Of a DNA stretch of 64,000 bases, positions 52,929-61,160 are shown in pieces; positions within the stretch are counted from its first letter, which is position 1; the number at the start of each line of letters is the position of its first letter. Under the pieces are notes generated by a model. That model was not told the DNA's origin and did no database searches. It worked only from the letters and a program-made list of their open reading frames with translations. This DNA is from Sulfurimonas sp. CG01_land_8_20_14_3_00_36_23 (lineage in GTDB: Bacteria; Campylobacterota; Campylobacteria; Campylobacterales; Sulfurimonadaceae): the NCBI GenBank assembly GCA_002781365.1, contig PETN01000007.1:1-64000 (forward strand), in the 5' to 3' direction. A program made the translations under genes and the position numbers.

Positions 52929-54809
52929 ATGTCTGAAGATTTAGAAAGAAAAATCAAAGTTCTTGAGAGAAAGTTACGACTTTTTGAAGAGGCGATGCAT
53001 CAAACGACTGTACTTAGAAAGAAGTATGATGAGGCTAGAAAATCTTTAAAAAGTATGAACACGCAGCTTGAGCAAAAAGTAGTAGAGCGGACACAAAAAG
53101 TTGAAGATGAGCGTCAGTACCTTCAAGCTGTCATCAATAGTGTAGAAAACCCTATTCTAGTCATAAAAGAAGATTATAGTGTTGACCTTATGAATTCATC
53201 TTTGTATAAAAAAATTGATTTTTCTCTTGTTAAAGATGTAAATAATCCGAAGTGTTATGAAGTCTCTTATGGGCGCTCAACTCCTTGTCATCATGATAAT
53301 CACCCATGTCTTCTTCAGAAGGTCTTAGCTACAAAAAAACATGAAAAATCAGTTCATATGTATTTTGATAAAAATGATGAAAAACATTATGTCGAACGCT
53401 CTGCATCACCTCTATTTGATAAAGAAAATAGATGTATAGGAATTATAGAGTCGGCGAATGATGTTACAGAGTATCTAGAAGTACAAGATGAATTACGAGA
53501 ACAAAAAAGTGTATTAGATTTTCAAGCCCATCATGATGCCCTGACAGGATTGCCAAATCGCTTGCTTTTTAATGATCGCTTAAATCAGTCCATTGAAAAG
53601 GCAAAGCGAAACAAGGAGGGTCTCGCAGTTTTTTTTATAGACCTAGATAGGTTTAAAGAGATTAATGACTCTCTAGGACATAAGAGTGGTGATATAGTTT
53701 TACAAGAGGTCTCCTCCAGAATAACATCTATCATAAGAAAAGAAGACACCGTCTCTCGTTTAGGCGGAGATGAGTTTACAATTTTAATGACTGAGTTAAA
53801 CAGAGCGCAAGATGCCTCACTCTTAGCACAGAAAATCTTGGATGTTTTATCTGAGCCGATTAAGATAGAAAAAAACACACTTTATGTATCTAGCAGCATA
53901 GGAATTAGCTTGTTCCCTCAAGATGACACTGATGCTCAAAACCTTTTAAAATACGCAGATGCAGCAATGTATAAAGCTAAAGCAGAAGGACGGAATAATT
54001 TTCAGTTTTACTCTTCTGAAATGACACAAATGGCATTTGAACATGTCGCTATGGAAGCAAGTCTTCGCCAAGGAGTTGATAATGGTGAATTTATCGTTTA
54101 CTATCAACCACAAATCGATGGAGAGTCTGGTCAGTTTCTTGGAATGGAAGCCTTAGTTCGCTGGAATCATCCAACACTCGGCATGGTCTATCCACTTAAG
54201 TTTATTCCATTAGCTGAGGAGATAGGGCTGATTATAGCTTTGGACCGTTTTGTGATGAAAACAGCGATGAAACAGATAGTTGAGTGGTATGCTAAAGGAC
54301 TTAGCCCTGGAGTAATGGCACTCAATTTATCCATGAAACAACTCCATCAAAAAGATTTTATGGATGTTGTTAAAAATATGCTTGAAGAGACACAATGTAA
54401 GCCAGAGTGGATAGAGCTTGAAGTGACTGAGAGCAATATTATGACAAATCCAGAAGATACTATAAAACTTCTTCATCAGCTTACAGATATTGGTATTAAG
54501 CTGGCAATAGATGACTTTGGAACAGGATACTCATCGCTCTCCTATTTAAGCCGATTACCAATAGATAAGCTTAAAATTGACAAATCGTTCATACAAGAGC
54601 TACCATTTCATCAAGAAGATGTTGCTATTACAAGAGCTGTTATCGCTCTTTCTAAAAGTTTAAATCTTAGGGTTATAGCAGAAGGTGTTGAGACGAAAGA
54701 ACAAAAAGATTTTTTAGTTGCAAATGGATGCAAAAGCATTCAAGGGTACTTTTATGCAAGAGCAATGTCCTACGATAATTTAGAAAAAATGTTAACTGCA
54801 ACGAGTTGA
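52929..54809 (+). CDS. Cysteine-rich PAS-GGDEF-EAL c-di-GMP protein
   Basis: A 626-residue cytosolic protein. A coiled coil (1-65), a PAS domain (about 66-185) with C109, C120 and C127 in KCYEVSYGRSTPCHHDNHPC, GGDEF at 279-283 with an I-site RKED (270-273) five residues before it, and EAL at 407-409. The EAL half has N-x-S, EVTE, DDFGTGYS (528-535), K and E residues needed for catalysis, so both halves may be active. It follows the diiron protein directly. The Cys/His cluster could bind a metal, heme or Fe-S centre, so the protein may have its own sensing besides that of the partner. Confidence 0.92.
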   Translation: MSEDLERKIKVLERKLRLFEEAMHQTTVLRKKYDEARKSLKSMNTQLEQKVVERTQKVEDERQYLQAVINSVENPILVIKEDYSVDLMNSSLYKKIDFSLVKDVNNPKCYEVSYGRSTPCHHDNHPCLLQKVLATKKHEKSVHMYFDKNDEKHYVERSASPLFDKENRCIGIIESANDVTEYLEVQDELREQKSVLDFQAHHDALTGLPNRLLFNDRLNQSIEKAKRNKEGLAVFFIDLDRFKEINDSLGHKSGDIVLQEVSSRITSIIRKEDTVSRLGGDEFTILMTELNRAQDASLLAQKILDVLSEPIKIEKNTLYVSSSIGISLFPQDDTDAQNLLKYADAAMYKAKAEGRNNFQFYSSEMTQMAFEHVAMEASLRQGVDNGEFIVYYQPQIDGESGQFLGMEALVRWNHPTLGMVYPLKFIPLAEEIGLIIALDRFVMKTAMKQIVEWYAKGLSPGVMALNLSMKQLHQKDFMDVVKNMLEETQCKPEWIELEVTESNIMTNPEDTIKLLHQLTDIGIKLAIDDFGTGYSSLSYLSRLPIDKLKIDKSFIQELPFHQEDVAITRAVIALSKSLNLRVIAEGVETKEQKDFLVANGCKSIQGYFYARAMSYDNLEKMLTATS

Positions 54810-54820
54810 ATTCTTTCGGT

Positions 54821-56032
54821 TTAAAGCTTCTGTTTTTTCGATGTCAATGCTTTTACTAGAGCACTTCTTATTGAGAGGTATGCAGCTTTATTATTCTCTA
54901 GCATCTTCTCTTCGGATTTAACTAATCGTATGATTCTTTCCAACTCTTTTTCCAACTCCATATACTTTGCAATTGTATGTTTGTTGAGCAGTTTAGATGT
55001 GAGTTCAGTTTTTTTATCTCTAAGTTCCTGAAGCTCTTGCTTTAAATCATTTATCTCTTTTGTGAGTTCCTTTCTCTCATTGCTCTCTTTGGCTAAATCT
55101 AATGCATCACGACATTTATCGACTTTGACCATTCCTTTTGCAATATTGTGTTCAAGCGTTGCTTTTTCTTTTAAGAGTAGAGACTGATACTCTGTAGGTG
55201 TTAAATCATCGATATGCATCCCGAAAAGTTCGTCATCTATCCTATGAAAATCTTCTTTTAGTTTTTGAATAGATATATCTATTTTGACATATATTTTTAC
55301 AATAGACAAAATAGAGATGATGTTCCACTTCAAGCCATTTTCTGCTCCAAGTGAGGGAACTTTATATTTTACACCACCCACTGCAATAACATTTTGAGAG
55401 TAGTATTTTATAAATTCATTGATATATTGATTGGAGCGAGCGACCTCTTTTAGCATTAAGTCTGCTATATGACCAAATACTTCTTTAAAATGAATTCTAA
55501 ATATATACCCTGAAAAACCATTAAAAAAATCACTATTATTATCAAGTTTTTCCATCAATTTTTTTGTAATAATCGTTTGTATAGAGGGAAAGACATATTT
55601 TTCATACGTAGCGTTATCTATGTGTTGTTCTAAAAGGTACGTTGTAACAAACTGCTCTGCTACTGAGAAGAAAAAATTTCCATTCTCCTCTTTTTTGAAG
55701 AAATCATTATAAAAAGAGATTAACTCATCCTCATCAATTCCATTGTATCGATTTGCAACTGTGTTCTGCTCTTCTTGAGTGACACGATGTCTTTTTGAGT
55801 CATCAAATATTTTTATAAAGATACTCTCTGTTTTGATAATTACAATATCACTGCTCTTAAGCTCAAGAGCCTCTCGTACAGCACTCTTTATAAGGTCTTT
55901 ATCCTCTGTAAGCGTAAATAGCACTTCTCTTAACTCTGTCACGAGAAGTATTTGATCCTCTTTATCGTTATAATCAAAAGCAATAAGATGTTCGTTTTTC
56001 ACAATAGTATTAATAAGAGATTTTAATTTCAT
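54821..56032 (-). CDS. Hypothetical coiled-coil protein
   Basis: A 403-residue cytosolic protein that I do not recognise. The first 240 residues are mixed alpha/beta (DYNDKEDQILLVTELREVLFTLTEDK, then a helical region); residues about 250-400 are a charged coiled coil (ELTKEINDLKQELQELRDKKTEL). It has no membrane segment or signal. It converges on the c-di-GMP gene with 11 nt between the stops. No conserved catalytic motif is visible. Confidence 0.7.
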   Translation of the reverse strand: MKLKSLINTIVKNEHLIAFDYNDKEDQILLVTELREVLFTLTEDKDLIKSAVREALELKSSDIVIIKTESIFIKIFDDSKRHRVTQEEQNTVANRYNGIDEDELISFYNDFFKKEENGNFFFSVAEQFVTTYLLEQHIDNATYEKYVFPSIQTIITKKLMEKLDNNSDFFNGFSGYIFRIHFKEVFGHIADLMLKEVARSNQYINEFIKYYSQNVIAVGGVKYKVPSLGAENGLKWNIISILSIVKIYVKIDISIQKLKEDFHRIDDELFGMHIDDLTPTEYQSLLLKEKATLEHNIAKGMVKVDKCRDALDLAKESNERKELTKEINDLKQELQELRDKKTELTSKLLNKHTIAKYMELEKELERIIRLVKSEEKMLENNKAAYLSIRSALVKALTSKKQKL

Positions 56033-56140
56033 TTTCTTTCCATAGTGAAATTATAGCCTTTTAAATTTAATTTACTTAGAGAGAAAGTTCCTACAAAGGG
56101 ATTTTTACAAAAATGTGAAAAAATAGGAAACACCTAAAAC

Positions 56141-57202
56141 TCACTCTTTAATGATCCATAAATGACTATACCAATACCATCGCCCATCTTTTGCAGGAGC
56201 TGTGCATGTATAGCGGTCTCTTGGACCTTTGAGCTTACTCTTTGCTTTAATATTGAGTTCAGTTTTAGAGACCCACTCCATATCCATCTTATCACCATTT
56301 GCTGTAAAACATCCAAGGTTTATTATGGGATGCTGGAGCTTTATGTTTAAAAGAGGTGGATTTTGCAAGCCTACAAGAGGGTCTCTTGGTGTAATAGATT
56401 TCACCGCTAAAGGAAGAGTATTTACTTTCAAGATAAAGCCTTTTTTTGTGCCAAAGATCTCAGACATTGGAAAGCGTGGCACTGCTCGTAAATCACTTGA
56501 AGCATCCACAACTCCTGAAGTTTGTACCACTCCAACATAATCCAGCTCTTTTAATAAGTCTGCAACTTCTTGGTTATATTCGCCAAAAGGATAAGAGAAG
56601 AGTTTAGGCTGGGTATTTGTAGTAGCTCCTAACTCTTTTTGTAACCTTGTTTGCGCTTTTTCAATCTCTTTTCTTGCACGCCTCTCCCAATCCTCTCTAC
56701 TCTCTGAGTCCCCTCTAGTCATATATGCAGGATGGTTTAAAGAGTGATTTGCAAACTCTCCCCCATTTAAGCTCATCTCTCGCATGTTATCCCAGCTCAT
56801 GTAGTTTTTACTTTTTACATCTACTGAATGGGTACTTACAAAAACCGTAAATGGAAATTTTTTAGCTTTAAGTCTAGGATAGGCATTTGTATAGGTAGTC
56901 TTGTAGGCATCATCCACAGTAATCGCAACTGTTTTTGGTGGGAATTTTTTACCTTCTAGAATTGTACTGATTACCTTTGAGAGCGGCCATACTGTATAGT
57001 TATTATCTTGTAAATATTGTAAATGTTGTTCAAACTGCTCTAGTTTAATGTTTGTCGATTTATATTTAGAATTACCAAAACGATGGTAAGTAAGAACAAC
57101 TGCATGCCCTAGGTTTTCATCTAAACTCTCTTTTGTATCCGTAGCAAACACGACCACGTTACTTACTAAAAGATATATCAATAAACTTATGACTCTTCTC
57201 AT
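56141..57202 (-). CDS. Polysaccharide deacetylase family protein
   Basis: A 353-residue secreted or membrane-anchored NodB-type deacetylase. N-terminal hydrophobic segment (1-20). VVLTYHRFG is motif 0/1, AITVDDAYKTTYTNAYPRLKAKKFPFTVFV has the catalytic DD pair, and FANHSLNHPAYM supplies the metal His ligands. The C-terminal about 100 residues form an additional beta-rich domain. Removal of acetyl groups from GlcNAc polymers (peptidoglycan or exopolysaccharide) is likely. Confidence 0.86.
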   Translation of the reverse strand: MRRVISLLIYLLVSNVVVFATDTKESLDENLGHAVVLTYHRFGNSKYKSTNIKLEQFEQHLQYLQDNNYTVWPLSKVISTILEGKKFPPKTVAITVDDAYKTTYTNAYPRLKAKKFPFTVFVSTHSVDVKSKNYMSWDNMREMSLNGGEFANHSLNHPAYMTRGDSESREDWERRARKEIEKAQTRLQKELGATTNTQPKLFSYPFGEYNQEVADLLKELDYVGVVQTSGVVDASSDLRAVPRFPMSEIFGTKKGFILKVNTLPLAVKSITPRDPLVGLQNPPLLNIKLQHPIINLGCFTANGDKMDMEWVSKTELNIKAKSKLKGPRDRYTCTAPAKDGRWYWYSHLWIIKE

Positions 57203-57259
57203 ATAACTTCCCCTATTTTATTGCATGACATCATAGTCAAAATTCAGATGAAAGTAAAC

Positions 57260-57988
57260 TTATCGAGAGAAGCGCTTTAAAGCACTCTTCTCAAAGTAGT
57301 GTTTAGAGATATTTATATCATACTGCACATCTTCTATATGAATCTCTGTAAAACTCTCTTTTTTGTCACTTGGTTGGATTTTCCAGTAGGTAGGAAAATA
57401 GTATTCCCCTATTTTTTTCACATTTTCATATAAAAATTCTCTTACTTCTTTACCCTCTTCATCATAAAAAATATCTCGTACTGAGGTATAGGTTCTTGTG
57501 TCTATATTTGTAATTATTTTTCCCCAGACAACTGCGGCATCCTCTTTTGGAAGAAGTTCTATACTTATTATCGTTGCATTTTTCTCTAAGACTCTTGCAT
57601 CATAATCTTCTATCAAAGAGCTTTGCTTTACCATATCATCGTTGGTGATATTACTTCCCATCCAGTTTTGCAGCATCATGGATGGAGGTATTTTTATCAC
57701 CCGCTCTATTTTTGGGATATATTGCCACATCTCATTTTCAAGGCTTAAAAAAGTTATTCCTCTCTCTTTTGGAGGGTAGGTAATCTTTACAAAACTTTTT
57801 TTAGTTCCCTCGGACCAGCTTTGCATTTTCATTGTCCGCTCATGATTTTGTGAGACTATCTTCATACTTAGCTCTATGTAAATATTTTTCCCACGCATAT
57901 TTTCATCGACTTTTTTTATAATATCCGCGGCTTCATCTGAGAGTAATAGAGATGAAATAAGTATTAATAGCGTAAAAATTTTAAACAT
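57260..57988 (-). CDS. LolA-like outer-membrane lipoprotein-sorting protein
   Basis: A 242-residue periplasmic protein with signal peptide 1-17. DENMRGKNIYIELSMKIVSQNHERTMKMQSWSEGTKKSFVKITYPPKERGITFLSLENEMWQYIPKIERVIKIPPSMMLQNWMGSNITNDD is the hallmark block of the LolA-like family (PF17131), different from true LolA. Relatives are usually encoded beside FtsX-type ABC or RND exporters; here the nearest such ABC operon is 20 kb away. It is divergent from the response regulator gene and may share its operator. Confidence 0.82.
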   Translation of the reverse strand: MFKIFTLLILISSLLLSDEAADIIKKVDENMRGKNIYIELSMKIVSQNHERTMKMQSWSEGTKKSFVKITYPPKERGITFLSLENEMWQYIPKIERVIKIPPSMMLQNWMGSNITNDDMVKQSSLIEDYDARVLEKNATIISIELLPKEDAAVVWGKIITNIDTRTYTSVRDIFYDEEGKEVREFLYENVKKIGEYYFPTYWKIQPSDKKESFTEIHIEDVQYDINISKHYFEKSALKRFSR

Positions 57989-58012
57989 CCAAAGCTCCTA
58001 TTTGAGTTATTC

Positions 58013-58051
58013 TAACACTTTAACACTTTGCTAACACTAATAGAATATAAT
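58013..58051 (+). promoter_or_regulatory. TAACAC operator and promoter of the response regulator gene
   Basis: TAACAC at 58013, 58021 and 58032; the last two are 11 bp apart. TATAAT follows at 58046-58051, 14 nt after the last repeat start. With this -10 box the transcript would start at or next to the ATG (58057), and no Shine-Dalgarno is present, so a leaderless mRNA is possible. Confidence 0.62.
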
Positions 58052-58056
58052 AAGCC

Positions 58057-58695
58057 ATGAGCAAAAAAATATTACTTTTAGAAGATGACACACTTCTACT
58101 ACAAACACTTCAAGAACTTTTAGAATCTGAGGGCTACGCTGTTACAAGTGTGGCATGTGGAAATGATGCGATTGATGCTTCGTATGAGGATAGTTTTGAT
58201 TTGTATGTTTTTGACATCAATGTGCCTGACATGAATGGTTTAGAACTTTTAGAGAGTCTTAGAAATGCTGATGACAACACGCCTGCTATCTTTATAAGTG
58301 CGCTGATTGACTTACAATCTATCTCTAAAGCTTTTGAGATAGGCGCAGAGGATTATCTTAAAAAGCCTTTTTTTCCTGAGGAGTTGCTTCTAAGAGTAAA
58401 CGCGAAACTCTCACGCAAAAGTGTCGCTATTCGTTACAGAGATTTAGAGTTTGACTCTATAACAAAAACCCTGCGCAAAGAGGGCAAAGTTGTCGCCCTT
58501 GGTGAAGTTCAGGAGCAACTTTTTGAGCTTTTTATTACAAATATTTCCAAGGTGCTTGATAAAGAGATACTTATGGAGTGTTTAGAAAAACCCTCTCCTG
58601 AGGCACTACGAGTGGCACTTACAAAACTAAAACAGACAACAGGTCTAGAGATAAAAAATCTTCGCGGCATAGGATATATCCTTGAACAAAGTTGA
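58057..58695 (+). CDS. OmpR-family response regulator
   Basis: A 212-residue two-domain regulator. Receiver: acidic pair in LLLEDDTLLL, phospho-Asp in DLYVFDINVPDMNGLELL, Thr/Ser in ISAL and the Lys in YLKKPF. The C-terminal winged helix ends LKQTTGLEIKNLRGIGYIL. It overlaps the kinase gene by 14 bp. A near copy of the 14-mer (58150) falls in the receiver, encoding ACGND. Confidence 0.93.
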   Translation: MSKKILLLEDDTLLLQTLQELLESEGYAVTSVACGNDAIDASYEDSFDLYVFDINVPDMNGLELLESLRNADDNTPAIFISALIDLQSISKAFEIGAEDYLKKPFFPEELLLRVNAKLSRKSVAIRYRDLEFDSITKTLRKEGKVVALGEVQEQLFELFITNISKVLDKEILMECLEKPSPEALRVALTKLKQTTGLEIKNLRGIGYILEQS

Positions 58696-59737
58696 ACTTG
58701 AATCTTTTTTAAAAAGTTTTATACTTTTTTTCGGCTCTTTAACGCTTCTGATTGCAACCCTCTTTTACATCAACTATACCAAAGAGGTACAAACACTCAA
58801 TGAGACACTTTTTTCGCAAATGCGTGTGTGCAGTTTTGATTTGAAATGTGAACAGTTCAAGATAGATTTTGTCGAGAAAAAAGAGCAAAAGCTCTATACT
58901 CTCTACAGTGATAAAGATGGACTTACAAGCTACTACCCTATTCCAAACTCACAAATCTACTATATGCTTATAAACTTTGCTCCCAAACTCTACACGCAAG
59001 AGCTTCAAAAACTACAAAAAACTGCTCTGTGGAACTTTCTTGCAATCCTTGTCGTCGTTTTGATACTCTCCACTCTCTTCTCCATTTATGCACTCTATCC
59101 TCTTAGGAATGCTCTACTCTTAACGCAAGAGTTTATAAAAGATATACTTCACGATTTCAATACCCCCTTAGCATCACTGAGACTCAACAGTTCGATGCTC
59201 AAAAAGGAGATAGGAGAGAATTCTAAGGTTGAGAGAATCGAGCAGAGTGTTAAGAGCGTTCTTGACCTCCAAGAACATCTTCGCTCCTATCTTCACAACC
59301 ACGCTCTGCAAAAAGAGGAGTTTGATTTGAAGGAGCTTCTACAAGAGCGCGTAGCTATATTAGAAAAAAACTACCCTACACTAGATTTCAGACTTGAGAT
59401 GCAAAGCAGAAAGCTTTTCGTAAATCGAGAGCTTCTCACCCGAGTTTTAGACAATCTTCTTATCAATGCAGCCAAATATAACAAGAAAAATGGATTTATT
59501 GAGATTCACTACCATCCAAAAACATCCGCTTTAGAGATAAAAGATTCGGGCGTGGGTATCAAAAACACCAAAAAGATTTTTCAGAGATTTTATAAAGAGC
59601 AAGAGAGAGGTATAGGGATAGGCTTACATATAGTGAAAAAACTATGCGATGAAGCAGGTATCAAAATCAGTGTTCAAAGCAGACTCGGTGAGGGCTCTCT
59701 TTTTATACTCTCTCTTGATGCGCTTACACTTGACTAA
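58682..59737 (+). CDS. Sensor histidine kinase
   Basis: A 351-residue membrane kinase. Helices at about 12-30 and 115-140 bracket a periplasmic sensor of about 85 residues with two cysteines (VCSFDLKCEQF). The DHp box reads KDILHDFNTPLASLRLN (acceptor His); VLDNLLINAAKYNKKNGFIEI is the N-box, and IKDSGVGI and ERGIGIGLHIVKKLCDEAG are G boxes. It is the cognate kinase of the preceding regulator; no HAMP domain is evident. The paired cysteines may form a redox-sensitive disulfide; this is inferred. Confidence 0.91.
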   Translation: MNKVELESFLKSFILFFGSLTLLIATLFYINYTKEVQTLNETLFSQMRVCSFDLKCEQFKIDFVEKKEQKLYTLYSDKDGLTSYYPIPNSQIYYMLINFAPKLYTQELQKLQKTALWNFLAILVVVLILSTLFSIYALYPLRNALLLTQEFIKDILHDFNTPLASLRLNSSMLKKEIGENSKVERIEQSVKSVLDLQEHLRSYLHNHALQKEEFDLKELLQERVAILEKNYPTLDFRLEMQSRKLFVNRELLTRVLDNLLINAAKYNKKNGFIEIHYHPKTSALEIKDSGVGIKNTKKIFQRFYKEQERGIGIGLHIVKKLCDEAGIKISVQSRLGEGSLFILSLDALTLD

Positions 59738-59776
59738 CACTCTACTTACACATCGCTAACGCAACTGTGGGATAAT
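59735..59776 (+). promoter_or_regulatory. TAACAC operator and promoter of the small periplasmic protein gene
   Basis: TAACAC (59735), TTACAC (59746) and TAACGC (59757) are spaced exactly 11 bp. GATAAT (59771-59776) begins 14 nt after the last repeat start, as in the response regulator promoter. The first repeat overlaps the kinase stop codon. Confidence 0.65.
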
Positions 59777-59804
59777 AACAGTATCAAAACACAAAGGACA
59801 CAAG

Positions 59805-60251
59805 ATGAAAACTTTACACTTAAGCGCAACTTTAATGTTGCTAGGAACTTTAACATTAGGCACGGCGGCTACGATTGATGAGCAAATCGCTACAATTCAA
59901 ACAGCAACGCCAGAAGAGAGAGTTACTTTAGTCAATGAGTTTAAAACAACGCTCTCTACACTCAGCATAGAAGAGCGGGCAGCCGCAGTAGATAAACTTC
60001 GTTCATCTATGCAAGAGAGAGGTTTACAGAATCAGTCTCAAACGCAGACAAAAACACGTACACAAACACAAAACAGAGAGAGAGTCCACTCAAATCAAGG
60101 ACAAGTAGATGGAGAGATGTTGAGAAATCAAAAAATGAATCAAAATCATGCTGGTTCACAAGCGATGGGTCAAGGCGTGATTTCTACACATGCCACAGAT
60201 GGAGCTCCTATAGGTGGAAATACTCAAAACCACTTTATGGGTAAAAGATAA
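59805..60251 (+). CDS. Small periplasmic Gln-rich protein, likely target of the two-component system
   Basis: A 148-residue protein with signal peptide 1-21 (LTLGTAA). A helical half with two similar segments (TPEERVTLVNEFKTTLSTL and SIEERAAAVDKLRSSM) precedes a Gln/Thr/Asn/Arg-rich tail with no cysteine. The layout recalls periplasmic CpxP/Spy-type proteins but without their LTxxQ motif. It lies directly behind the kinase gene and carries its own operator. Function unknown. Confidence 0.72.
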   Translation: MKTLHLSATLMLLGTLTLGTAATIDEQIATIQTATPEERVTLVNEFKTTLSTLSIEERAAAVDKLRSSMQERGLQNQSQTQTKTRTQTQNRERVHSNQGQVDGEMLRNQKMNQNHAGSQAMGQGVISTHATDGAPIGGNTQNHFMGKR

Positions 60252-60299
60252 CTTAAAATGAGAGTGCCCTCCTTGTGAGGGTAATAAAAAAGGATATAC

Positions 60300-61112
60300 A
60301 TGTATAAAATACTATTGCCATTACTACTACTTGCATCCCTAGAGCTCTCTGCCTATAGTGACTATGATATGGATGGAGTTGAAGATAGCTCCGATCAGTG
60401 TCAGAACACTCCTCTAAGCGACCTTGTAGATACAAGTGGATGTACAATTAAAACGCTCAAAAGTCCGCATAACTTCGACATTATTATAGGAATGAACTTT
60501 ACACAAACAGCCTACGATACGCTTGATAAATCCGATACAACTACAGCAAGTCTACAAGTAGATTACTACTATAAAGCGCTCTCTCTTCAAGCAAGCACTT
60601 CTTATTATGATACACAGAGTGTTACTTACAATGAGAGTGGTTCAAATGACTCCTTTATTGGTGCATACTATAAACTTATGCCCACAAGCAATCTCAACAT
60701 TACGCTTGGTGCAGGTGCAATTTTAGCAACCTATATGACAACACTCAACAATAACAATACAGACTATGTAGCATCTCTAAGTGCGAGCTATATGCTTGAT
60801 AATGTCAATCTTTTTGGCGGTTACAGCTATACTCTTGTCAATGATGAGGATGTAGGTACGGATGTTATCTATCAAAATAGTTCTTCGTATAATCTAGGCT
60901 TAGGCTTTTATCCTACAAACAGACTCTATGTGAGTGCATCTTACAATAACAGTGAGAGTGTGTATACAAATGTTGATGTTATAGAGACGGCTTCGTTTTA
61001 TGGGTATTACAAGATAGATGAGAATTGGTTCACTACTTTAAGTTATGCGTATGGATTAAGCGATAGTGCGAGTGATAGCTTTACTTCACTGCGTTTAGGA
61101 TATTACTTCTAA
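60300..61112 (+). CDS. Outer-membrane protein with thrombospondin type 3-like repeat
   Basis: A 270-residue protein. Signal peptide 1-18 (LELSA), then a calcium-binding type 3 repeat DYDMDGVEDSSDQCQNTP with C33 and C48 able to form a disulfide, then a strand-rich region (YYYKALSLQASTSYYD, LGLGFYPTNRLYVSASYNNS) ending in ...SLRLGYYF. It resembles OmpA-type N-terminal barrels but lacks a peptidoglycan-binding domain. A hairpin (CCCTC-CTTGT-GAGGG) lies in the 48-nt gap upstream. Confidence 0.75.
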   Translation: MYKILLPLLLLASLELSAYSDYDMDGVEDSSDQCQNTPLSDLVDTSGCTIKTLKSPHNFDIIIGMNFTQTAYDTLDKSDTTTASLQVDYYYKALSLQASTSYYDTQSVTYNESGSNDSFIGAYYKLMPTSNLNITLGAGAILATYMTTLNNNNTDYVASLSASYMLDNVNLFGGYSYTLVNDEDVGTDVIYQNSSSYNLGLGFYPTNRLYVSASYNNSESVYTNVDVIETASFYGYYKIDENWFTTLSYAYGLSDSASDSFTSLRLGYYF

Positions 61113-61116
61113 CTCT

Positions 61117-61149
61117 TGGCATGTGGAAATCTCAAACAAAGAGATTTCT
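61117..61149. repeat. Exact 14-mer overlapping a stem-loop between convergent genes
   Basis: The exact 14-mer TTGGCATGTGGAAA is at 61117-61130. Its end continues into GAAATCTC-AAACAAA-GAGATTTC (61127-61149), a perfect 8-bp stem. The position between convergent stop codons (61112 and 61161) fits a shared termination signal. Confidence 0.85.
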
Positions 61150-61160
61150 ATCGCTTCAAA

